Source of the DNA: Deinococcus sp. | GTDB taxonomy: Bacteria > Deinococcota > Deinococci > Deinococcales > Deinococcaceae | Assembly: GCF_030523985.1 (NCBI RefSeq) | Contig: NZ_JAUNHK010000082.1 | Location: forward strand, 1 to 11,994 | Direction of reading: 5' to 3' | DNA length: 11,994 nt | In this document: positions 1-6,489 of the stretch, in pieces | Position numbering within the stretch: position 1 is the stretch's first letter | Layout of the letters: every line of letters starts with the position of its first letter | Program-made: the position numbers and the translations under genes | Notes under the pieces: generated by a model | Database searches by the model: none | Told to the model about the DNA's origin: nothing | The model's input: the letters and a program-made list of their open reading frames with translations, nothing else

Positions 1-62
1 GCCACAAACCCCGGCCCCTGAGCGAAAGCCGCATGGAACTGGAAGAAGACGTGGCGGTGTAA
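1..62 (+). CDS. C-terminal tail of an unidentified protein (5' partial)
   Basis: An open frame enters from the left edge (first full codon at base 3) and ends at a TAA at 60-62. It encodes about 19 residues, ending in an acidic stretch MELEEDVAV. Third positions are mostly G or C, as in the other genes here. A GC-rich hairpin followed by a T-rich run lies just downstream, which fits a gene end. Too little is present to name a family. It is convergent with the DUF4153 gene. The frame could be fortuitous, because only 62 bases are visible. Confidence 0.5.
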   Translation, partial: HKPRPLSESRMELEEDVAV

Positions 63-75
63 AGCATCCAGAGTC

Positions 76-110
76 AAAAGGGGGAAGTGACCAGCCCCCC
101 GATTTTTATT
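76..110 (+). terminator. Possible intrinsic terminator for the + strand gene at the left edge
   Basis: GGGGG at 80-84 can pair with CCCCC at 95-99 around a 10-nt loop, followed by GATTTTTATTT. An AAAA run at 76-79 precedes the stem, so it may also act weakly on the - strand, where the DUF4153 gene ends at 106. The stem is short (5 bp), so this is a moderate call. Confidence 0.45.
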
Positions 111-1827
111 TCCCCTCTCGCAAAATCAATGTCGCCCCGCCCGCTTTCACCACAGGCACGCTGAGGATTTCGCTGCGTGTAGAAGCGTTAAACGGGTTTT
201 GTTGCCAGTTGATGCTCTGCGTCTGATACGGCCTTTCCAGTGAGGCAAACGTGCCTGAACCCACCAGTTTGCCCGCTGCGTCAAAGTCGGCCCAAATCCC
301 TTCATACCAACTGAACCCGTAGACCAGCGCCCGCGTACCAGAGGAAAGCGGCATCACATGGGCGTGATAGATGGGATTGCCGAAGCTGATTTTGCCCGTC
401 GTCAGGCGCTTCAGCTCGGTTTTCTGGGCGGCGGACAGCGGCAAACTGCCCTCCGAAAGTCTCCATGTTTCTGCGACATAAGCGCGGCCTCCAAAATGCG
501 CTGCCCTGAACTGCTGAAAGGTCATCTCTCCGCTGCGCCTGCGCTGGTTGCGGGCCGTTTCCGAAAGTTGGCTGTCGGGGAGGCGGGCCAGCAGGCTCTT
601 GCCCAGGCTGCCGCTGTCGTAGGCCAGCTGCTCTACGATTTCTGCCGATTGCAACGTCGTCAGGTCGCTTCGTGTCAGCCGCGCCGCCTGCGAACGGGCC
701 GACCATTCCATCGGACGCAAACCTGGGACGCTGAATAGCAGCGAAAGCGCCGCCAGTCCCGCGAGGCTGCCCACCGTCACCCGTGAGAGGCCCGCGAAGG
801 CAGGCTTCAGGCGCGTGAAGGCCAGTGCTAGCGCCGAAAGCAGCAGCCAGACGGCCCCAATCAGCCCCAGCAGGCGGCTTTCGGTCAGGCCATATTGCCC
901 GATGCGAACGCTCAGGCCGTACAGCGCCAGCCCAGGGTAGAGCGGCAGCAGGTAGGCTGCCCAGCGCGAAAATTGCTGTGCAGCGCGGGGCAAATGCACG
1001 GGCTTGGCCGCAAACGCCACCAGCGTCAGCGCCCCGAACGCCAGCGTCAGCGTGAGGTACAGCGGCGAACTCAGAAAGCCCTGGTACAGCTTTTCGGTGT
1101 TTTGCAGGGCGGCAAAGGGCAACGCGGCGGCGAACAGCAGCACGATTCCCGACGCCACAGGCAGCAAAAAGCCCAGCACGTTCGCCAGCGTGCGAGTGAG
1201 GTTCAGGCCCCAGGGTTGCGCCCGAATCGCGGTCACGAAAAACGCCGAAGCCCCCAGCAGCAACGGCAAAAACACATGCACGTTGTTCAGGATGAGTTTG
1301 GCGGGCTGCGTTATCCCAATCGCTTGCAGCAGCCCACACGCCAGCGCCAGCAGCCCGTAAAACAATCCGCCCAGCAGCGCCGCCAGCACAAAGGTGATAA
1401 ACGACGACACGGCGAAAGGCGCAATGGCCCGCACGCTCAGCCGCTTGCCGCCTTCCCAGCCCGACAGCAGCAGCAACCCAGCGAGTCCCAGCGCCGCGAT
1501 GAGGCCCCAGCCGCCGCCGTTGAGATAGCGGAAAGAAGACCCCTCCGGCACCACCAGGTCCGCTTGCAACAGCCCGAATACGCCCAGGCCCGCGCCGAGT
1601 GCCAGTGCGCCCCAGCGTTGTCTGCTGGTCGGCAAAAACACCGCGCCCAGGCCCGCCGTCCACGCCAGCGGCAACAGCCCCAGCAACCCCAGAGGCCACA
1701 CCTTTTCCCAGCCCGGTTCAAAGTAAAGCGAAGTAACCAGCCCCACGGCGGCCCCAATCAGCGCAGCGGCGGGCAGTGGCAAGGTGGCCTGCGGTGAAGC
1801 CGTTTCAGGCGGAAGAGCTTCAGACAT
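106..1827 (-). CDS. DUF4153 domain-containing multi-spanning membrane protein
   Basis: This is a 573-aa integral membrane protein. The first 370 residues hold about ten to twelve hydrophobic segments (for example roughly 18-37, 45-65, 72-92, 104-123, 133-170, 184-202, 217-241, 254-274, 288-306, 317-337 and 350-368). The segment RIGQYGLTESR at 308-318, followed by another helix, matches my recollection of the conserved tyrosine/glycine motif of the DUF4153 family (a block like RIxQYGxTxxR between two helices). Residues about 375-573 form a soluble tail with no segment I recognise. It contains an aromatic stretch near 500-512. The biochemical role of the family is unknown to me. The start at 1827 is supported by a TAGCCT box 6 nt upstream and by the lack of a Shine-Dalgarno site. 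It lies 83 bp downstream of clpS on the same strand, so it may be co-transcribed or have its own promoter. By eye its GC content is lower than that of the neighbours. Confidence 0.8.
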   Translation of the reverse strand: MSEALPPETASPQATLPLPAAALIGAAVGLVTSLYFEPGWEKVWPLGLLGLLPLAWTAGLGAVFLPTSRQRWGALALGAGLGVFGLLQADLVVPEGSSFRYLNGGGWGLIAALGLAGLLLLSGWEGGKRLSVRAIAPFAVSSFITFVLAALLGGLFYGLLALACGLLQAIGITQPAKLILNNVHVFLPLLLGASAFFVTAIRAQPWGLNLTRTLANVLGFLLPVASGIVLLFAAALPFAALQNTEKLYQGFLSSPLYLTLTLAFGALTLVAFAAKPVHLPRAAQQFSRWAAYLLPLYPGLALYGLSVRIGQYGLTESRLLGLIGAVWLLLSALALAFTRLKPAFAGLSRVTVGSLAGLAALSLLFSVPGLRPMEWSARSQAARLTRSDLTTLQSAEIVEQLAYDSGSLGKSLLARLPDSQLSETARNQRRRSGEMTFQQFRAAHFGGRAYVAETWRLSEGSLPLSAAQKTELKRLTTGKISFGNPIYHAHVMPLSSGTRALVYGFSWYEGIWADFDAAGKLVGSGTFASLERPYQTQSINWQQNPFNASTRSEILSVPVVKAGGATLILREGK

Positions 1828-1833
1828 GCTGTC

Positions 1834-1839
1834 AGGCTA
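1834..1839 (-). promoter_or_regulatory. -10 box (TAGCCT) for the DUF4153 gene, probably leaderless
   Basis: TAGCCT reads on the - strand with 6 nt (GACAGC) between it and the ATG at 1827. Transcription would therefore start at or within a base of the A of ATG. No Shine-Dalgarno site precedes the start, and no convincing -35 box was seen. Confidence 0.45.
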
Positions 1840-1910
1840 GGGCAGAGACAGGCGCGGCAGGTCAGCCGAAAGATGCAAGTGCCTTACCCTCACGGTTCAT
1901 AGCCCAAAGC

Positions 1911-2231
1911 TCACGGCTCTTCCGGCTCTGCCACCACCCGCAAGGGATGCCCCTCCTGCCGCGCGTGCGCCGTCACCTTCGCCACCTTCGTCTCGGCAAT
2001 GTCGCGGGTGTACACGCCCGCCACCCCCTGCCCCTTGTGGTGAACCGCCAGCATGATCAACTCGGCTTCCTGCTCGGTTTTGCGGAAATAGCGCTCCAGC
2101 ACCATCACCACAAAATCCATCGGCGTGTAGTCGTCGTTGAGCAGCAGCACCCGCCAGAGCCTCGGCTTTTTCGTTTCGGTGCGCTCCAGCGTCTGGGTGT
2201 GGCCTGCGCGGTCGGCATCAGGGCGGGTCAT
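1911..2231 (-). CDS. clpS: ATP-dependent Clp protease adaptor ClpS
   Basis: This 106-aa protein has the normal ClpS size and fold signature. ClpS binds proteins with destabilising N-terminal residues (Phe, Leu, Trp, Tyr) and delivers them to the ClpA or ClpC unfoldase of the Clp protease in the cytosol. The pocket motif LLNDDYTPMDFV starts at residue 30. N32, D33, D34, T36 and the gatekeeper M38 correspond to N34-M40 of the E. coli protein. V63 and H64 of LAVHHKGQGV correspond to its V65 and H66, and the C-terminal block GVYTRDIAETKV plus GHPL is intact. The first 22 residues are the usual flexible arm. Its neighbours are an M29 aminopeptidase 19 bp upstream and a DUF4153 gene downstream. No clpA or clpC is adjacent. 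A TATCCT box 6 nt before the ATG suggests an own leaderless promoter. An AGGTGG at 2245-2250 lies 13 nt from the ATG, too far for a good ribosome site. Confidence 0.96.
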   Translation of the reverse strand: MTRPDADRAGHTQTLERTETKKPRLWRVLLLNDDYTPMDFVVMVLERYFRKTEQEAELIMLAVHHKGQGVAGVYTRDIAETKVAKVTAHARQEGHPLRVVAEPEEP

Positions 2232-2237
2232 GAGGTC

Positions 2238-2243
2238 AGGATA
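2238..2243 (-). promoter_or_regulatory. -10 box (TATCCT) for clpS, inside the 19-bp spacer after the aminopeptidase gene
   Basis: TATCCT on the - strand is followed by GACCTC and then the clpS ATG, a 6-nt spacing. The upstream gene's stop codon is at 2251-2253, so any -35 contact would lie inside that coding region. This geometry allows clpS to be transcribed without its upstream neighbour. Confidence 0.45.
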
Positions 2244-2250
2244 ACCACCT

Positions 2251-3354
2251 TTAGCCGATAAACTGCCCGTTTTCCTGCCACAGTTCGCCGTCCAGCCAGA
2301 TGCGCCCGCCCCCCTTGCCCGCGCTGGGCCGCAGATCGGTAATCAGGTCCCAGTGCACCGCACTCTTGTTCAGCCCGCCCGTTTCGGGGTAGCTCTTGCC
2401 GATGGCGAGGTGAACCGTGCCGCCGATTTTTTCGTCGAACAGGATGTTGCCGCTGGGCCGCTGAATACCGAAATTGGTGCCGATGCCCAGTTCGCCCAGG
2501 AAACGTGCGCCGGGGTCGGTGTCCAGGGCAGAAAGCAGCACGTCCTCGCCTTCCTCGGCGCTGGCTTCGACCACCTGCCCCGCCCGGAAGACCAGCCGCG
2601 CCCCGCGCACCATGCGGCCCTGGTAGGCGGCTGGGACGGTAAAGGTGACGACGCCCTCGGCACTGTCCTCCAGCGGCCCGGTGAAGACTTCGCCGCTGGG
2701 CATGTTGCGCTTGCCGTCGCTGTTGGCCCAGGTACGCCCACCCACGCGTAGGGTCAGGTCGGTGCCGGGGGCCTCAATCCTCACCACGTCGGCCCGCGAC
2801 AGCCGCTCGATCAGGCGGGCCTGCATCTCGCGCACCTCACCCCAGGCCGCCACCGGGTCGGCGCGGTCAAGGAACATGGCCCGCATCACGAAATCTTCAA
2901 ATTCGGCCTGCCCCATTCCCGCCTGCGCCGCCGCGTGGGGGGTCGGGTAAAGGGTCAGCGCCCACTTCTTGCTTGCCCGCAGATTGGCGAGTTCGGCGCG
3001 GGAAGCCAGCAGCCGGGCCATGCGGGACGCGTCGGGGGTCTGTGCGGAGGCTTCGGGGGCCATCACCCGCAGCGAGCCGTCCATCTGGCGCATGTCGTCC
3101 AGTTCGGCGGGGTGCAGGGCGTCCAGCACGCTGTCAGGGGCCAGGGTCGCCACATCTTCATCCTGTCCGGGGTAGTTCAGGCGCAGCACCGGACGCGCTC
3201 CGGCCCGCAGCAGGGCGCGGTGCAGTTCGCTCAGCAGGGGCAGGGCCGACGTGCTGCCCGCCACCAGCAGCCGCTCGCCGGGCTGGGCATACAGGCAGTA
3301 GTGCGCGAGAAGTTCGGCGTGCTTGGCGGGGTCATACGCGAGCAGGGAAGTCAT
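2251..3354 (-). CDS. M29-family metallo-aminopeptidase (AmpS/aminopeptidase T type)
   Basis: This 367-aa protein belongs to peptidase family M29, broad-specificity dinuclear-metal aminopeptidases that remove N-terminal residues from peptides, usually as cytosolic dimers. All family metal ligands appear present: E222 in SGEVFTGP, E288 in FLGELGIGTN, H315 in GTVHLAIG, and H334 and D336 in AVHWDLI. An N-terminal substrate-access domain (about 1-180) precedes the catalytic half. The length is slightly under the usual 400 or so. The frame is open for 68 codons further upstream, to 3558, but that extension is antisense to purU and has an un-protein-like composition. The Met at 3354 begins the conserved MTSLLAYDPAKHAELL region and has a TAGACT box 7 nt upstream, so I chose it. 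It is divergent from purU and lies 19 bp upstream of clpS. The substrate is not deducible from sequence. Confidence 0.92.
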   Translation of the reverse strand: MTSLLAYDPAKHAELLAHYCLYAQPGERLLVAGSTSALPLLSELHRALLRAGARPVLRLNYPGQDEDVATLAPDSVLDALHPAELDDMRQMDGSLRVMAPEASAQTPDASRMARLLASRAELANLRASKKWALTLYPTPHAAAQAGMGQAEFEDFVMRAMFLDRADPVAAWGEVREMQARLIERLSRADVVRIEAPGTDLTLRVGGRTWANSDGKRNMPSGEVFTGPLEDSAEGVVTFTVPAAYQGRMVRGARLVFRAGQVVEASAEEGEDVLLSALDTDPGARFLGELGIGTNFGIQRPSGNILFDEKIGGTVHLAIGKSYPETGGLNKSAVHWDLITDLRPSAGKGGGRIWLDGELWQENGQFIG

Positions 3355-3361
3355 GGCGGGC

Positions 3362-3367
3362 AGTCTA
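3362..3367 (-). promoter_or_regulatory. -10 box (TAGACT) for the M29 aminopeptidase gene
   Basis: TAGACT on the - strand is followed by 7 nt and the ATG at 3354. TTGGGG (plus-strand 3385-3390) lies 17 nt upstream of it, a possible weak -35. No Shine-Dalgarno site is present, which again points to a leaderless transcript. Confidence 0.5.
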
Positions 3368-3422
3368 AGCCGCTGGCCCGCCGTCCCCAACAAAAACGTG
3401 CTGCCGGGCGGGGGCGTTCGGT

Positions 3423-3428
3423 TATTCT
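3423..3428 (+). promoter_or_regulatory. -10 box (TATTCT) for purU
   Basis: TATTCT is followed by 8 nt (GGCCGCCG) and the purU ATG at 3437. This leaves no room for a Shine-Dalgarno site and none is seen. It lies 55 bp from the opposing -10 box of the aminopeptidase gene in an 82-bp divergent spacer (3355-3436). A clear -35 was not found. Confidence 0.45.
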
Positions 3429-3436
3429 GGCCGCCG

Positions 3437-4336
3437 ATGACCTCGTCTGCTTCCGACCCTGTCCCCGCTTCCAGCACTGCGCCCACCTCGGCCACCCTGA
3501 CCATCACCTGCGCCGACCAGCCCGGCATCGTCGCCGCCGTGTCGCAGTTTCTGCGCAATCACGGGGCCAACATCATCCACAGCGACCAGCACAGCACCGA
3601 CCCGTCGGGCGGCACGTTTTTCATGCGGATGGAGTTTTACCTGCCGGGCCTTGACCACACGCGGGACGCCTTCACGCGGGCCTTTACCCAGGTGGTAGCC
3701 GAGCCGCTGAGCATGGACTGGCAACTGAACCTATCGAGCCAGCCCAAGAAAATGGTCGTGCTGGTCAGCCGCTACGACCACTGCTTTCTGGACCTGCTGT
3801 GGCGCAAGCGCCGGGGCGAACTGAATGTCGAGATTCCGCTGATTCTGTCCAACCACGAAGACCTGCGCCGCGACGCCGAGATGTTCGGGATTCCCTTTCA
3901 CGTCATTGCCGTCAGCAAGGACAACAAGCCCGAAGCCGAGGCCGAGCAACTGCGGCTGATGCGCGAGGCGGGCGCGGACTTCGCGGTGCTGGCGCGCTAC
4001 ATGCAGGTGCTCAGCGGCGATTTCCTGCGCGAATTCGGGCGGCCTGTCATCAACATTCACCACAGCTTCTTGCCCGCTTTCGTGGGGGCCAACCCCTACC
4101 GGGCGGCCTTCAACCGGGGCGTCAAGCTGATTGGGGCGACCAGTCACTATGTCACCGAGGAACTCGACGCCGGGCCGATCATCGCGCAGGACGTGCTGCA
4201 CGTCACCCACCGCGAAACGCCCGAAACGCTGATGCGTCTGGGCCGCGACGTGGAGCGGCAGGTGCTGGCCCGCGCCGTCAAGGCCCACGCCGAAGACCGA
4301 GTGCTAGTGCACGGCAACAAGACGGTGGTGTTTTGA
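3437..4336 (+). CDS. purU: Formyltetrahydrofolate deformylase PurU
   Basis: This 299-aa enzyme hydrolyses 10-formyltetrahydrofolate to formate and tetrahydrofolate, balancing one-carbon pools and supplying formate for purine synthesis (known for PurU). Residues about 20-95 form an ACT regulatory domain beginning LTITCADQPGIVAAVSQFL, which in E. coli PurU responds to methionine and glycine. Residues about 105-285 form the formyltransferase-fold catalytic domain. The expected catalytic residues are N206 and H208 in VINIHHSFLPAF and D244 in EELDAGPI. The domain order and the SHYV and GPIIAQ segments separate it from PurN, which lacks the ACT domain. The open frame extends 38 codons further upstream, but the Met at 3437 gives the usual length and follows a TATTCT box by 8 nt. 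Its upstream neighbour is the divergent M29 aminopeptidase gene. No strong terminator was seen in the 73 bp before the next gene. Confidence 0.96.
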   Translation: MTSSASDPVPASSTAPTSATLTITCADQPGIVAAVSQFLRNHGANIIHSDQHSTDPSGGTFFMRMEFYLPGLDHTRDAFTRAFTQVVAEPLSMDWQLNLSSQPKKMVVLVSRYDHCFLDLLWRKRRGELNVEIPLILSNHEDLRRDAEMFGIPFHVIAVSKDNKPEAEAEQLRLMREAGADFAVLARYMQVLSGDFLREFGRPVINIHHSFLPAFVGANPYRAAFNRGVKLIGATSHYVTEELDAGPIIAQDVLHVTHRETPETLMRLGRDVERQVLARAVKAHAEDRVLVHGNKTVVF

Positions 4337-4393
4337 ACGTTCCCCCCGTCATGGTTCTCAGCACTTTGGCATCAGCGCAGCCGCAACAGACGT

Positions 4394-4399
4394 TAGACT
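4394..4399 (+). promoter_or_regulatory. -10 box (TAGACT) for the dsbA-like/dsbB unit
   Basis: TAGACT lies 10 nt upstream of the ATG at 4410, the same hexamer as before the M29 aminopeptidase gene and the 129-aa hypothetical gene. The longer spacing would give a leader of about 3 nt. A TTGGCA at 4366-4371 is 22 nt upstream, too far for a standard -35. The 73-bp gap 4337-4409 holds nothing else recognisable. Confidence 0.4.
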
Positions 4400-4409
4400 G
4401 CGGGGCAGA

Positions 4410-5108
4410 ATGACTCGACTCTCCGGAAACAACCAGAACCGCAGCGTGCTGATTATCGGCACCCTGATTGCCGCGGCCCTTATCGCCCTGGCCCTGTTCG
4501 CCGTGCGGGGCAAGAGCGCAGCCACGGTGGGCGACGCGCAGACCTTCACCTACGCCAACCTGCCCTACGCGGGCCAAGCCGACGCGCCCGTGAACGTGGT
4601 GGTCGTCGAAGACTTCAAGTGCCCCGCGTGCAAGAGCTTCGAGGAAAACGCCGCTCCCGAACTGCGCAACAAGTACGTCGGCACGGGCAAGGTCAAGATG
4701 TACTCGCTGGTCTACCCCTTTATCTCCACCGAAGTGGTCAAGCTTCCCGAAGACGACAGCAAGTACGCGGCGCAGGCCGCCCGCTGCGTCTATGTTCAGG
4801 GCAAGAACGACGCTTTCAACACCTACAAGGAAATCCTGTTCCGCGCCCAGGGGCCGGAAACCGAAGTCTTCTTCACCAAGTCGCGCCTGAAAGACCTGGC
4901 GGGCAGCCTCGACATCGACCAGGCCAAGTTCGCCACCTGCCTCGACAACGACGAGACGGCGGCACAGGTCGAAGCCGACAAGCAGGAAGCGGTCAACGCC
5001 GGAGTCACGGGCACCCCTACCGTTTTCGTTGACGGCAAGCGTGTGAATGTCCAGGGCGACTACGTCAAGGACATCTCGGCTGCCATCGACGAAGCCCTCA
5101 AGCAGTAA
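4410..5108 (+). CDS. DsbA-like thiol:disulfide oxidoreductase (thioredoxin fold, membrane-anchored)
   Basis: This 232-aa protein has a cytoplasmic N-terminus, one hydrophobic signal anchor at about 13-32 and an exported thioredoxin-fold domain (about 45-232). The active site is C71-P-A-C74 after VVVVEDFK. The cis-proline loop is G201-T202-P203 followed by TVFVDGKRV. The helical insertion between these (about 105-185) matches DsbA/BdbD-type (DSBA-like, thioredoxin_4) proteins rather than plain thioredoxins. Two further cysteines, C126 and C177, are seen. DsbA-type enzymes oxidise cysteine pairs in exported proteins and are recharged by DsbB. The next gene is a DsbB homologue starting 4 nt after the stop, which supports an oxidase role over an isomerase one. 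There is no signal-peptidase II lipobox, and cleavage of the anchor by signal peptidase I cannot be excluded. A TAGACT box precedes the start by 10 nt. Confidence 0.9.
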   Translation: MTRLSGNNQNRSVLIIGTLIAAALIALALFAVRGKSAATVGDAQTFTYANLPYAGQADAPVNVVVVEDFKCPACKSFEENAAPELRNKYVGTGKVKMYSLVYPFISTEVVKLPEDDSKYAAQAARCVYVQGKNDAFNTYKEILFRAQGPETEVFFTKSRLKDLAGSLDIDQAKFATCLDNDETAAQVEADKQEAVNAGVTGTPTVFVDGKRVNVQGDYVKDISAAIDEALKQ

Positions 5109-5112
5109 GCCT

Positions 5113-5577
5113 ATGAGCCGCGATACCCGGCTGTATCTGGCGTGGCTGGTGGCCCTGGTGTCCACCATCGGCAGCCTGTACTTCAGCGAGGTCAAGCAGT
5201 TCAATCCCTGCCCCCTTTGCTGGTATCAGCGCATCTTCATGTATCCGCTGGCTTTGGTGCTGGGGCTGGCGGCCTTCTGGAGCGACTACCGGATTCGGCG
5301 CTACGTGATTCCGCTGGCTGCTCTAGGCTTCGGAATCGCACTATTTCAGAATCTGGAAACCTGGGGCGTCGTGCCGACCATCAAGGCCTGCACCGTCAAC
5401 GCATCGGCGGCATGCAACACCCCCTGGCCTGTCTGGGGCGACAATTCGCCGCTCAACACCATCCTGACCATTCCGGTGCTGAGCATGATTGCCTTTACCC
5501 TCATCATCGCGCTGCTGAGCTGGCCCCGTTCGCAGGCCGTGCGCGACGAAGTGGGCGTGCAGCGTCAGGCCGAGTAA
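5113..5577 (+). CDS. dsbB: DsbB/BdbC-family disulfide oxidoreductase (quinone-linked membrane protein)
   Basis: This 154-aa membrane protein has four hydrophobic segments, at about 8-25, 40-57, 63-81 and 115-136. The signature CPLCWYQR supplies the first cysteine pair, C33 and C36, in the loop between helices 1 and 2. The second pair, C93 and C101, lies in the loop between helices 3 and 4, on the same side of the membrane. This is the complete four-cysteine DsbB/BdbC layout, which passes electrons from a DsbA-type partner to quinone. The size is close to BdbC-type proteins. The Met at 5113 follows the TAA of the dsbA-like gene by 4 nt, so translational coupling is likely. The frame is open 22 codons further upstream, but that stretch overlaps the previous gene and lacks conservation-like features. 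An intrinsic terminator follows at 5585-5626. Confidence 0.93.
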   Translation: MSRDTRLYLAWLVALVSTIGSLYFSEVKQFNPCPLCWYQRIFMYPLALVLGLAAFWSDYRIRRYVIPLAALGFGIALFQNLETWGVVPTIKACTVNASAACNTPWPVWGDNSPLNTILTIPVLSMIAFTLIIALLSWPRSQAVRDEVGVQRQAE

Positions 5578-5584
5578 GGTTGGG

Positions 5585-5626
5585 AAAAAAGCAGGCGGCC
5601 CCGGCAAAGTCCAGGGCCGCCTGCTT
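5585..5626. terminator. Bidirectional intrinsic terminator between dsbB and the SDR gene
   Basis: A perfect 12-bp stem is formed by 5589-5600 (AAGCAGGCGGCC) and 5615-5626 around a 14-nt loop. An A6 run at 5585-5590 becomes a U6 tract for - strand transcripts, so the element is best suited to the SDR gene that ends at 5650. In the + direction the stem is followed only by CTGC, so termination of the dsb unit would be weaker. Confidence 0.8.
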
Positions 5627-5649
5627 CTGCTGTCACGCCGCTTCCATCA

Positions 5650-6396
5650 TCAAACAGGCCGCCCCGCCATCATGAAACTGGCGGTCATGCCGCCGTCCAC
5701 CGGCACGATGGCCCCGGTCAGGAAGCTGGCCTCGGCGCTGCCCAGAAAGTAGACGAGCTGGGCGACTTCGCGGGGGGTTCCCAGGCGGCGCAGGGCGTGC
5801 AGGTCTTCGTAGTCGCGCCGGGTCTGCTGCGGGTCGGCGCTGTCCTCTATGGCTTGCAAGACGGCTTCGGTGGCAATCGCGCCGGGGGCGACGGCATTGA
5901 CCCGCAGGCCAAGCGGCGCGAGGTCGAGGCACATGGCGCGGGTCAGGTTGACCAGCCCGCCCTTGGAGGCGTTGTAGGCGGCATTGTTCTGCTCGGCAAA
6001 CAGACCCTGCACGCTGGCGACGTTGACCACCGCGCTTCCGGCAGGCATCAGGTCCACCAGGGCACGGGTGAGCAGCAGCGGCGCAGTCAGGTTGACATTC
6101 AGCGTTCTGGCCCAGCCACGCTCGCTGACTTCCAACACGCTGCCGTGCGCGTCCTGATAGGCGGCGTTGTTGACCAGCACGCCGACGCTGCCGTGTGCGC
6201 GGGCGACCCCGACAATGCGGGTACGTCCGGCGGGCGTGGCGATGTCGGCCTTGAGGCGGCGCTGGCCCTTCAGGACAGGCGGCAACTTCACGTCCACGCT
6301 CAGGACCGGATGACCGCGCTCGGCGTACAGTTCGGCGATGGCCCGCCCGATGCCACGCGCCGCGCCCGTAACGATGACCAAAGGAGTCTCTGACAT
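5650..6396 (-). CDS. Short-chain dehydrogenase/reductase (classical SDR)
   Basis: This 248-aa protein has the full classical SDR pattern. The cofactor-binding glycine motif T10-G-A-A-R-G15-I-G17 opens a Rossmann fold. D35 at the end of the second strand suggests a preference for NAD(H) over NADP(H). NNAA follows at 76-79, then NVNL at 100-103 with the catalytic Asn region. The catalytic Ser is S128 in VVNVASVQ, and Y141 and K145 form YNASK. The PG of VAPGAIATEA is at 171-172, and the ending LTGAIVPVDGGM is typical. The substrate cannot be told from sequence; such proteins act on sugars, alcohols, steroids or acyl groups. The frame stays open upstream to 6783, antisense to the HAD gene. The Met at 6396 directly precedes the Rossmann motif and is clearly the start. 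The gene is convergent with dsbB and divergent from the HAD gene. Confidence 0.93.
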   Translation of the reverse strand: MSETPLVIVTGAARGIGRAIAELYAERGHPVLSVDVKLPPVLKGQRRLKADIATPAGRTRIVGVARAHGSVGVLVNNAAYQDAHGSVLEVSERGWARTLNVNLTAPLLLTRALVDLMPAGSAVVNVASVQGLFAEQNNAAYNASKGGLVNLTRAMCLDLAPLGLRVNAVAPGAIATEAVLQAIEDSADPQQTRRDYEDLHALRRLGTPREVAQLVYFLGSAEASFLTGAIVPVDGGMTASFMMAGRPV

Positions 6397-6402
6397 TCCC
6401 CC

Positions 6403-6408
6403 AGTGTG
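6403..6408 (-). promoter_or_regulatory. Imperfect -10 box (CACACT) for the SDR gene
   Basis: CACACT on the - strand is followed by GGGGGA and the ATG at 6396, giving the same 6-nt spacing as other starts here but with C in place of the first T. The GGGGGA is too close to the ATG to be a good Shine-Dalgarno site. This is a low-confidence call made by analogy with the neighbours. Confidence 0.25.
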
Positions 6409-6475
6409 TGCCGCCACGCCGCTGGGGGCGCATTCGTTCAAGGTTTTCCGAAGCCGAGGAGCGTCGCAAGGGGCG

Positions 6476-6481
6476 TAACGT
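6476..6481 (+). promoter_or_regulatory. -10 box (TAACGT) for the HAD hydrolase gene
   Basis: TAACGT is followed by 8 nt (GACCCGGT) and the ATG at 6490. It lies in the 93-bp divergent spacer 6397-6489. No Shine-Dalgarno site and no clear -35 were found. Confidence 0.4.
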
Positions 6482-6489
6482 GACCCGGT

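Noticed and set aside
302..1699. 465-aa - strand open frame in another phase of the DUF4153 gene
   Set aside because: The Gly/Arg/Ala-rich composition is typical of a frame-shifted reading of a high-GC gene, while the 573-aa frame has proper membrane helices and a known motif.
895..1797. 300-aa + strand open frame over the DUF4153 gene
   Set aside because: It is rich in Gln, Arg and Pro, has no domain pattern and is fully antisense to a convincing membrane protein. It is a shadow of GC-biased third positions.
2245..2250. AGGTGG as the Shine-Dalgarno site of clpS
   Set aside because: It is 13 nt from the ATG, longer than the usual 5-9 nt, and overlaps the region upstream of a better-placed TATCCT box.
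3355..3558. N-terminal extension of the aminopeptidase by 68 residues
   Set aside because: The extension overlaps the purU start on the opposite strand, is low in protein-like features and would bypass a TAGACT box placed 7 nt before the internal Met.
4278..5204. 308-aa - strand open frame over the dsbA-like gene
   Set aside because: It is antisense to a protein with an intact CPAC motif and signal anchor, and shows no domain of its own.
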